From positions 1 to 64,000 of the forward strand of contig JBGAKX010000005.1 of assembly GCA_044224215.1 (NCBI GenBank): a stretch of DNA of 64,000 nt. Direction: 5' to 3'. Of the stretch, positions 46,240 through 53,377 are shown piece after piece (within the stretch, counting starts at the first letter, position 1; each line of letters begins with the position of its first letter). The notes beneath the pieces were generated by a model. It saw only the letters and a list, made by a program, of their open reading frames with translations. It had not been told where the DNA came from and searched no databases. Position numbers and translations under genes: made by a program. The DNA comes from DAOMFM01 sp035429825 (GTDB lineage Bacteria; Acidobacteriota; Blastocatellia; UBA7656; JADIYM01).

Positions 46240-48561
46240 ATGCCTAGAGTTCACGCAGCTGCGAGTCGGACGACGCACGTGGTAATGTCCGGTGAGGAGA
46301 CGCGGGCCATCGGCGAATACTCACAAGGTGAAGGTCCCTCCCGACGGACTCTTCTGGCGGCTGCGGCAGCAATAGGTGCCCTCATCGCCTGGCTGGTGCT
46401 GGGAACCGCTACGGGTCCGCGGTTGGACTACGTCATTGGCGATCGCGTCACGCAGGAGATTGTGGCGCCGGTCCAGTTGTCTGTTCCGGATCCGCAACTG
46501 ACGGAAGCCCGTCGATCGGAGGCAGCGGACCTGGTACCTCCGGTCTTCGACATCAGGCGTGGCGCCCTCGCCGATTCCATCGACCGATTCTCAGTGGCGC
46601 TGACGCGTTTGGGCGCGGACTTCAACGGGTCGGAGCGCGGCCGATTCGCATCAAGTCCGGACGCGTTCGCGGCAGCGCACCAGGCCGAGCTCCCTTTTGG
46701 CGGGAAGCCAGTCATTGCAATCTTTGCTCGCCAAAGATTCAATCCGAGCCTCATCGCATCCGTCAAACGTGCACTTGAGACGCAGTCGTCGAAGCTCGTC
46801 TTGGCTGATGACGTCCCCGCGGTTCCGAACCTAACGGCGTACGACACGGCCACCGGCACGAGCTATCCTGTCCTCTTCCGCGATGTCACCCGGCTCTCGG
46901 AAGCGAAGGAAGGACTCCGCCGAGAGATTCTTTCGCTTGATGGCATTCCGCCTGCCGATCGACGTGTCCTCGCCGACGAACTCAACCCGCTCGTTTCTGT
47001 GACGTTGACACCGAATTCATCGTTGACAAATGCCGCACGCGAACAGGCGCGGGCATCCGTCGGAGATGTATCGGACGAGTACACCCCGGGCGAGGTGATC
47101 GGATACAGAAACCAGACCGTCGATCTCCGAATGTCGAGAGCCCTTGACGCAATCAACAAAACCCGCCGGACCCCGAACCTGCTTGCGCGTGGCTCCGGCG
47201 TGGTCATTCTGGCATGGTCTCTGCTTTTCGGGTTGTGGCTCGCCGCATCGCATGATCCGAAGCGTGTGCCCGGGCCGCGTCGCTCGTTTCTACTCTCGAG
47301 CCTGCTCCTGCTGCTCCAGGTTGGGTTCATCCGACTTGGGTTCGAGGTATCCACTCGTCTCGGATCGTTCGCCCACGCAGGACTGCACGCCGAACCGATG
47401 TACGTCCTCGCGACCCCGCTGGTTGTCGCGCCACTTGCAACTGCCTTGCTCGGCGGCGGAGTCCTGGGTCTCGTCGAGGCACTCACGCTGGTGCCGCTCG
47501 TCGTGCTGATGACCTCGGCGCTTCCGTCCGGAGGATTGCCGGTCGGCGTGTTCGTGGTCGTCTTGTCCCTGGTCGCCGTCCGGGCGGCGTCGACGTACCA
47601 TGCGCGCCTTGTCGTCGCGAGTGCCGCGATCGCCCTCGCACTTGGAAGCGTCGTTGCGGTTGCCGCGGCACTCCTGGTGTCGGGCACATCGTCCGTGAGC
47701 ATGGGCGTCGTCGGCGTCGATGTCGGCCTTGCCTCCCTCGGCGCCGTGTTTTCCGCAGCCCTGACAGCGATTCTCTTGCCCGCTGCAGAGCTTGCGTTCG
47801 GAATCGTCAGCGACGTTCGCCTTCTCGAGCTTGCGAACGCGGACAGGCCGCTTCTGAGGGAACTCGCCATTCGCGCACCCGGGACGCACCAGCACTCCTA
47901 CGTGATGAGCTCCATCGCGACGGAAGCCGCAAAGGCCATCGGTGCGAACGTACTGCTTGTGCGAATAGGAGCCTACTACCACGATATCGGCAAGCTTCAC
48001 GCGCCCGAAATGTTCGTTGAGAACCAGTCGGGAGGCCCGAATCCGCACGACGAGCTCGATCCGGTCGAAAGCGCGCGACAGATAATCAGGCACGTCTCGT
48101 GGGGCATGGAGCGCGCACAGGAGGAAGGGCTCCCGGAGCAGGTTCGCGAGCTCATTACGGGGCACCATGGCACCCGAACGCTGCATTTCTTTTTGGAGAA
48201 GGCACGGCGTACGGCGCCTGAAGGGACCTTGGTTGACGAGAGCATGTTTCGTTATCCGGGGCCCAAGCCTCAAACGCGTGAGTCGGCGATTCTGATGCTC
48301 GCGGATGGGGCCGAAGCGGCGGTTCGCAGCCTTGACGACCCGACTCGGGAGGCGGTTGATGCGATTGTTGGCAAGATCGCGGATTCGGTACTGGCCGACA
48401 AACAACTCGACGAATGCGTTCTGACGATCGGGGAGTTCGAGCAGGTGCGGGAGGCGATCGTCGAGGCGCTGCTCAGCCTCCACCACAAGCGAATCAAGTA
48501 CCCAGGTTTCAACCAGTCGACGGTTGTCCCGGACACCGATCGACTGGCCTGTTCAGAATAG
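46240..48561 (+). CDS. 7TM-HD family phosphodiesterase (PgpH-like, c-di-AMP)
   Basis: The 773-residue protein has TM1 at about 38-58, an extracytoplasmic 7TMR-HDED domain of about 250 residues, several clustered transmembrane helices (about 315-530), and a cytoplasmic HD domain. The HD motif is clear: GTHQHSYVM, then GAYYHDIGKLHAPEMFVENQ, RHVSWGMERAQEEGLP and GHHGTRTLHFF. The architecture matches PgpH/YqfF, which hydrolyses c-di-AMP in Firmicutes; in this organism the substrate is inferred. A later start, ATG 46285, is possible as no ribosome site precedes either. It follows the RCK_C domain and completes the ion/osmotic stretch. Confidence 0.9.
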   Translation: MPRVHAAASRTTHVVMSGEETRAIGEYSQGEGPSRRTLLAAAAAIGALIAWLVLGTATGPRLDYVIGDRVTQEIVAPVQLSVPDPQLTEARRSEAADLVPPVFDIRRGALADSIDRFSVALTRLGADFNGSERGRFASSPDAFAAAHQAELPFGGKPVIAIFARQRFNPSLIASVKRALETQSSKLVLADDVPAVPNLTAYDTATGTSYPVLFRDVTRLSEAKEGLRREILSLDGIPPADRRVLADELNPLVSVTLTPNSSLTNAAREQARASVGDVSDEYTPGEVIGYRNQTVDLRMSRALDAINKTRRTPNLLARGSGVVILAWSLLFGLWLAASHDPKRVPGPRRSFLLSSLLLLLQVGFIRLGFEVSTRLGSFAHAGLHAEPMYVLATPLVVAPLATALLGGGVLGLVEALTLVPLVVLMTSALPSGGLPVGVFVVVLSLVAVRAASTYHARLVVASAAIALALGSVVAVAAALLVSGTSSVSMGVVGVDVGLASLGAVFSAALTAILLPAAELAFGIVSDVRLLELANADRPLLRELAIRAPGTHQHSYVMSSIATEAAKAIGANVLLVRIGAYYHDIGKLHAPEMFVENQSGGPNPHDELDPVESARQIIRHVSWGMERAQEEGLPEQVRELITGHHGTRTLHFFLEKARRTAPEGTLVDESMFRYPGPKPQTRESAILMLADGAEAAVRSLDDPTREAVDAIVGKIADSVLADKQLDECVLTIGEFEQVREAIVEALLSLHHKRIKYPGFNQSTVVPDTDRLACSE

Positions 48562-48755
48562 GGCAGTCGCGGCGCGCAGTCCGTGCACGCGCGTCATCGG
48601 CGCGTGAAACGGCGTGGGCTTCGGTGTCCACCTTGTCCGGACGGATCGAAGCGGTTGGCTGGCGGACGCGTGTCAGTTGAATGCCCGGGTCATTGCTTCG
48701 CGCTGGACAGTAGATGCGCTCGCGTTGTGCCTGTGCGTGCGCGGACTGCCCCAAA

Positions 48756-49487
48756 TCAGCCCGAGCGGCGGGGCGCACTGGCGATTGCCGAACGCGCTCG
48801 AGCGATTCCCGGACTGTCGGGATGCGCTCGCGCAAGCCTGTCGACGGCGGCGTTCGCCTCGTCGACTTTGCCTTCTGCCGACAGCGCCATGGCCAGTCCA
48901 AGGAGCGCGGCCTCGTGGGTGGCATCGATGGCGAGCGCGCCGTTGTAGTCGTCAATCGCCCGACTCATGCGGGGTGAGTCGAGGATCGAGTACGCCATGC
49001 CGCGCGACGCAAGGATTCCCGCATTTCTCGGCTCGATCGCGAGAGCACGACTGTACGCCGCGACAGCGTCGGCAAGGAGCGTGCGCGCATCGGCCGTCTC
49101 GGGGCTCGCGACGACCGCAGCCGCAAAGTTGGCATCGCCAAGCCCTGCGAGCGGCTCCGCGCTCTTCGGCCTCAGCTCGCTTGCGCGTCGATAGTACGTG
49201 ATCGAATCGGCCGGCTTCCCGGCGATCCGCAACAGCGCCTCGGCCAGGTTGAACTGCGCATCATAGTCGTTTGGACGAGCGTTGACAGCTGCGATGGCGC
49301 GGTTCAGCTCTTCGTCAGAGAGCTCGTCGCTTCCGGCCGGCGAAGGACTGGTCTGAGGCGTCGACACATTCACCGCCGCGGGAACACCTTGAGGCTGACG
49401 CGATCGATCAAAGGCGTTTGCCGCGAGGAATCCGACGGCCGCGCCGATCGCCAACCCGACGAGAAACCGTAGCAGGCCTGACGGCAT
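48756..49487 (-). CDS. Membrane-anchored TPR protein
   Basis: The 243-residue protein has an N-terminal transmembrane anchor (RFLVGLAIGAAVGFLAANAF), a Pro/Ser/Thr-rich linker, and about four tetratricopeptide repeats (ALAIEPRNAGILASRGMAYS is one). The layout is the same as that of the TPR protein at 60934-61824, which could be a paralogue. It overlaps the hydrolase gene stop by one base (ATGA arrangement on the minus strand). Partner unknown. Confidence 0.83.
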   Translation of the reverse strand: MPSGLLRFLVGLAIGAAVGFLAANAFDRSRQPQGVPAAVNVSTPQTSPSPAGSDELSDEELNRAIAAVNARPNDYDAQFNLAEALLRIAGKPADSITYYRRASELRPKSAEPLAGLGDANFAAAVVASPETADARTLLADAVAAYSRALAIEPRNAGILASRGMAYSILDSPRMSRAIDDYNGALAIDATHEAALLGLAMALSAEGKVDEANAAVDRLARAHPDSPGIARARSAIASAPRRSG

Positions 49488-50374
49488 CAGGGCTTTGCGG
49501 TGCCCTCGCGGGCTGTCGGTTCACCCGCGCGGTTCGTCGAGTCGGCCGCGCCTGAGGGAGCGGCACCCGTGACGGAAAGCGTCTCGATGAAGAACGACCT
49601 GACGGCGTCGAGCCCACCGACACCGGGGCCGAGCAGCGACGTGCCATGCCCGCCCTTGTCGTACACCTGCACCTTGTAACGCGGATTGTGGACGGTTGCG
49701 GCAAGCGCTGCCGTCTGTGGGCCGTCGTCCACGTCGTCGCGAGCAGCGATCATGAGCAGCGGCCGATCGCCATACTTTGCGATCGCCGGCTCCGTGGGAA
49801 GGCTACCGTGATAGTTCAGACCGACCGACAGAAGCACTGTCGACCGAATGACGGTCGGGTGGTCGGCGGCGTAGATGAGCGCGTTCGATGCGCCGTAGGA
49901 CGCGCCGATCAAGCCGATCCGCGTGGCGTCGACCGCGGTCCTGGACTTCAGGAACTCGACGGCGGCGGCGATGTCCCGCTGCGTGCTCCAGCCGGGCGGA
50001 ATGCTGCCGTGCGATCCGCGGGTGGATTCACCGAACCCACGTCCGTCGATCGCGAGTACGACAAACCCCGCGTCGCGCATCGCCGTGGCAAAGGTCGCGT
50101 ACGACGCTCGATTCGACTGAAACTGGTGGAGCGCGAGGATGGCTGGCGCGGGCGTCTGCTCGGGGAGGTACAGGTCGCCGACGATGGCAACGCTGTCGTC
50201 GTCATCGGTCGTGAACGTGACGCGTTCGGGCGCGCCTTTTGTGGCGGGTGAGGGTTGCGGAGAGGACGGCGCGTTCGCGGCAGCCGGGATGCCCGAGGTC
50301 TGACTGCACGACGCGGTCACGACGAGGAGCAATGCGCCGAGGATTGCCTGTGCGACGAAGGGGGTTCTATCCAC
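49487..50374 (-). CDS. Alpha/beta hydrolase lipoprotein (dienelactone hydrolase-like)
   Basis: The 295-residue protein has a lipoprotein signal (GALLLVVTASC) and an alpha/beta-hydrolase domain. The nucleophile elbow is IGASYGASN with the Ser, the Asp is in AARDDVDDG and the His in DKGGHGTSLL; DGRGFGEST forms the oxyanion region. It should be an exported esterase or hydrolase; the substrate is unknown. It is translationally coupled with the TPR protein that follows. The RNase P RNA is just upstream, and is transcribed in the same direction. Confidence 0.88.
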   Translation of the reverse strand: MDRTPFVAQAILGALLLVVTASCSQTSGIPAAANAPSSPQPSPATKGAPERVTFTTDDDDSVAIVGDLYLPEQTPAPAILALHQFQSNRASYATFATAMRDAGFVVLAIDGRGFGESTRGSHGSIPPGWSTQRDIAAAVEFLKSRTAVDATRIGLIGASYGASNALIYAADHPTVIRSTVLLSVGLNYHGSLPTEPAIAKYGDRPLLMIAARDDVDDGPQTAALAATVHNPRYKVQVYDKGGHGTSLLGPGVGGLDAVRSFFIETLSVTGAAPSGAADSTNRAGEPTAREGTAKP

Positions 50375-50408
50375 AGATTGACGACCTCCGGGGAGGGTGA
50401 GGTGTTGC

Positions 50409-50834
50409 GGGAGAGTGGATCTGTAAGCCGAATTCTGTTCCCGCCTTTCGGCAGGTGGCGATCATTCATCTAGGCCGGCAATTGCTCGCCGGCTCGAGCG
50501 ACCTACCCGGAGGTCGTGGCCTTCCGCCCCCGAGGGAGCCTGGGCACTTGGACGGGCCGTCCTGGTTGACGCCTCCCTATTTGGTCTTGCACCGCGAGGA
50601 GTTTGCCTAGCCGCCGGATGTCACCATCGGCGCTGGTGGGCTCTTACCGCCACCGTTTCACTCATCACCTGATCCCTCTTTCGAGGGCCATCGGCTGACC
50701 TGTTCTCTGTTGCACTTGTCGTCGGGTCACCCCGCCTGGCCGTTAACCAGCTCGCTGCCCTTCAGTGTTCGGACTTTCCTCCCGCGACCCGGGCCGAAGC
50801 CCGGAACGCCGGCGATCGCCTGATCCGCTCTCCC
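50409..50834 (-). ncRNA. rnpB: RNase P RNA (type A)
   Basis: The minus strand carries the conserved elements in order: GAGGAAAGTCCG near the 5' end, GGGTGACCCGACGACAAG and CAACAGAGAACA (P4 and nearby core), GTGAAACGGTGGCGGTAAGA, GCTAGGCAAACTC, and near the 3' end ACAGAATTCGGCTTACAG. The 5' GGGAGAGCGGATC (50822-50834) pairs with the 3' GATCCACTCTCCC (50409-50421) to close P1. Ends were set by P1 and may be off by a few bases. The ribozyme cleaves tRNA 5' leaders. Confidence 0.95.
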
Positions 50835-50845
50835 ACAACGGGTCA

Positions 50846-50873
50846 AGTATAGCAAGCGAGCGGCGGCGAACAA
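50846..50873 (-). promoter_or_regulatory. Candidate rnpB promoter
   Basis: On the minus strand TTGTTC (50868-50873) and TATACT (50846-50851) are 16 bases apart. The -10 hexamer ends 11 bases before the first base of P1, close to the expected RNA start. Confidence 0.6.
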
Positions 50874-50918
50874 GCGGGCGCGGCGGGACGCGGGCCGTTC
50901 GACGGCCTCGCGAGCGCG

Positions 50919-51230
50919 TCAGTCGAACGCGTCGATGAACGTCTTCATGAGGTATGGGTTGTTGGACTTGATCCGGCCGGTCAGGAAGTCCGACATCCCG
51001 GGATAGTGATGCCCGTTGTACATCTTCACAAAGAGCTCTTCTGTCGTCTTGACAAAGCAGTCGGCATTCTCGACTGCCCGTCCCGGTTCGACGCTGCACG
51101 ACTCTGGCCCGATCGTCACCGTCCACCGCAGCTCGTCGAGCGAGAAGTAGAACGTCATCTCCTTTTCGGCCCGCCCGGGGCGAAACCGGGACTCGAGGTG
51201 TCTGAAAATGTCGTCCGCCGTCTCCGCCAT
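50919..51230 (-). CDS. SCP2 sterol-binding domain protein
   Basis: The 103-residue protein is a single SCP2-like domain: IFRHLESRFRPGRAEKEMTFYFSL, WTVTIGPESCSVEPG and a C-terminal FLTGRIKSNNPYLM that matches the G-K-ion SCP2 motif (GKLKIKG...M). It would bind a lipid or acyl-CoA in the cytoplasm. The ATG at 51230 is used for the GGAGGAG eight bases upstream. Next to rnpB on the same strand. Confidence 0.85.
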   Translation of the reverse strand: MAETADDIFRHLESRFRPGRAEKEMTFYFSLDELRWTVTIGPESCSVEPGRAVENADCFVKTTEELFVKMYNGHHYPGMSDFLTGRIKSNNPYLMKTFIDAFD

Positions 51231-51338
51231 CGGTGTTCTCCTCCGGGTCAATCACTGCAGTCAAGTGTCGGAAAGCGGGCCCTCTTATAGCCGCTGCGGA
51301 GTCCCGAAACAAGCCCCGCCGATGGCGGGTCAATTGGC

Positions 51339-51366
51339 TTGACTAATCGAGGCCCGGTGATATTCT
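51339..51366 (+). promoter_or_regulatory. Candidate sigma70-type promoter of the multiheme cytochrome operon
   Basis: TTGACT (51339-51344) and TATTCT (51361-51366) are 16 bases apart. The start point would lie about 125 bases before ATG 51499. It is the only good promoter seen before the Ig-HbpS and 13-heme genes. Confidence 0.6.
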
Positions 51367-51498
51367 AGGGCCCGACTTCGGCTGCCCCTGCCTTGCCGCA
51401 TTCCCGCGGCCCCGCGGCAGCCGAGCCGTCTGGTTCGTTCGAATATTCACAGCACCCGTTTTCCCATTGTTCTTCGGTCTCTTACGGAGAGGATCGCC

Positions 51499-53367
51499 AT
51501 GAACACCAGTCGTCTTCGTGTTCGCGTCGGCACGATGTCCGGACGCGTCGCGCTTGCCGCAATCGCGGTTTCCCTGCTCACCTTCAATTTTGTGCCTGCC
51601 AGCGCGCAAGGCGGGGGCTCGCGGCCCGTCGCGCACGATCGCAGCGCCCGCATCATCGAGGGGAAGGAACGCTCGATAAAGCTCAAGGGCAAGGCGTCCG
51701 AGGGCGGCAACAAGGCGCTCGTGTACACGATCTCGTCGTTCCCGCAGCACGGAACGCTCACCGAGATGGATACGCAGAAGGGCAAGGTCACCTACACGCC
51801 CGACAGCGGCTTTTCGGGTGAGGACGCGTTTGCGTTCACCGTGAACGACGGAACGGCCGAAAGCGATCCAGGCAATGTCCGCCTGATGGTCTACAAGCGT
51901 GGCGAAGCGCCGACCGGTCCGTCGCTGACGGCCGACGAGGTCCGAACGATCGTGCAGGTCGCGGCGACTTCGATCAACGATTCGACAGCGGTCGTCGCCG
52001 TCATCGACCGCGCGGGACGCGTGCTTGCTGTCTACAAGCGCTCGGGCGCCAACAAGAACGACGTCGAGCGCGCGCTTGCGCTCGCACGGACGGGAGCGTT
52101 CTTCAGTAACAACGCGGCGCCGCTGTCGTCGCGTACAGTCCGCACGCTTGGCGGTGTTCACTTCCCGCCGGGCATTCGCGATGCCGGGCCGTCGGATCTT
52201 TATTCCATCGAGACGACGAACCGCGGATGTCCGTTCAACGTAACCTACAACCCTGGCAAGGACTATCCTGTCTACACAAACCTTGATGGCACGGGTCCCG
52301 GCCTTGGTATCGGGACTGGAAAGCCGGACTTCTATGATGACGCCGGCAAGGTCGTCGATCCTGGCGGTTTCCCCATCTACAAGAACAATCAGGTTGCGGG
52401 CGGCATCGGTGTGACCGTTGCGTTTCCGTATAACCTCGGCACGCAGGGTGTCACGCAGGCGACGACGGCGGCCGAGTACGCTTCGTTCCAGGCGTCTCTC
52501 GCGCTCGGCGGGCCCGCTCTTCCACTACCTCCCCCGAACCGCGTCTACCTTGGCGGCATCGAGCTTCCGTTCTCACCGTTCCTGGACCAGATCGATCGCG
52601 GAATCCCAACACCTACTCCAACGGGTGCTGGTCCTGGCGTTGGATCGTTCGACCCGAACCGGTTCATCTTTGGCCCCGTTGCGGGCGGATTCGCACCCGA
52701 CGGCTGGCTTGTAGGCCCGCTCTCGGGACGCCGGTTGACAGCTGCACAGGTCAACAACATCGTGATGAACTGCTTCAACGAGGCAAAGATCACTCGCGCA
52801 GCGATTCGTCTTCCGCTTGGTTCACCAGCGTCGATGGTTTTCGCCGTCGGAGATATTGACGGAACGCTTCTTGGTGTGTTCCGGATGCCTGATTCGACGA
52901 TCTTCTCCATTGATGTTGCCATTGCAAAATCTCGAAACGTCGTCTGGTTCAGCACAGACGGGTACGTTGACCTACCTGGCATCCCTCCGGGAACTGCGGT
53001 GACAAACAACACGCTCTATGCCGGCGGTCAGCCGTTCTTCCCGATCGGCATCAACAACAGCCAGCCAGGGCCGTTCTTTGACACGTTCCTGCGTGATGCT
53101 GCGAACCCTTGTACTCAGGGCTCTCAGCGCCGCAATCCCAACCAGAGTGGCATCGTGTGGTTCCCCGGTTCGGCGCCGCTGTTTTCTGGAAACACGATCG
53201 TCGGCGGACTGGGCGTGTCTGGTGACGGCGTCACGCAGGACGACGTGGTCACGTCCGCAGGTACGACAGGGTACGAAGCGCCTCTCGCGATTCGGGCGGA
53301 CCAGGTGATCATCCGCGGCGTCCGGATGCCGTACATGAAGTTTAACCGGAATCCCCACGTTCCGTAG
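51499..53367 (+). CDS. Secreted Ig-like plus tandem GlcG/HbpS-domain protein
   Basis: The 622-residue protein has a signal peptide (VALAAIAVSLLTFNFVPASAQ), an Ig/tandem-95-like domain at about 48-132 (KGKVTYTPDSGFSGEDAFAFTVNDG is its typical strand pair), and two GlcG/HbpS domains (DUF336). The first starts at LTADEVRTIVQVAATSIND, with VVAVIDRAGRVLAVYK; the second at LTAAQVNNIVMNCFNEAKI, with VFAVGDIDGTLLGVFRM. HbpS from Streptomyces binds heme; whether heme is bound here is inferred from family and place. It has an acceptable ribosome site (GGAGAGG) and is followed by the 13-heme cytochrome gene 10 bases later, which suggests joint work, for example heme supply or sensing in the envelope. 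Confidence 0.85.
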   Translation: MNTSRLRVRVGTMSGRVALAAIAVSLLTFNFVPASAQGGGSRPVAHDRSARIIEGKERSIKLKGKASEGGNKALVYTISSFPQHGTLTEMDTQKGKVTYTPDSGFSGEDAFAFTVNDGTAESDPGNVRLMVYKRGEAPTGPSLTADEVRTIVQVAATSINDSTAVVAVIDRAGRVLAVYKRSGANKNDVERALALARTGAFFSNNAAPLSSRTVRTLGGVHFPPGIRDAGPSDLYSIETTNRGCPFNVTYNPGKDYPVYTNLDGTGPGLGIGTGKPDFYDDAGKVVDPGGFPIYKNNQVAGGIGVTVAFPYNLGTQGVTQATTAAEYASFQASLALGGPALPLPPPNRVYLGGIELPFSPFLDQIDRGIPTPTPTGAGPGVGSFDPNRFIFGPVAGGFAPDGWLVGPLSGRRLTAAQVNNIVMNCFNEAKITRAAIRLPLGSPASMVFAVGDIDGTLLGVFRMPDSTIFSIDVAIAKSRNVVWFSTDGYVDLPGIPPGTAVTNNTLYAGGQPFFPIGINNSQPGPFFDTFLRDAANPCTQGSQRRNPNQSGIVWFPGSAPLFSGNTIVGGLGVSGDGVTQDDVVTSAGTTGYEAPLAIRADQVIIRGVRMPYMKFNRNPHVP

Positions 53368-53377
53368 GCCAACTGCC

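Noticed and set aside
50743..51333. Open frame overlapping rnpB and the SCP2-domain gene
   Set aside because: It runs through conserved RNase P RNA and uses a different frame from the SCP2 domain, so it is an artefact.
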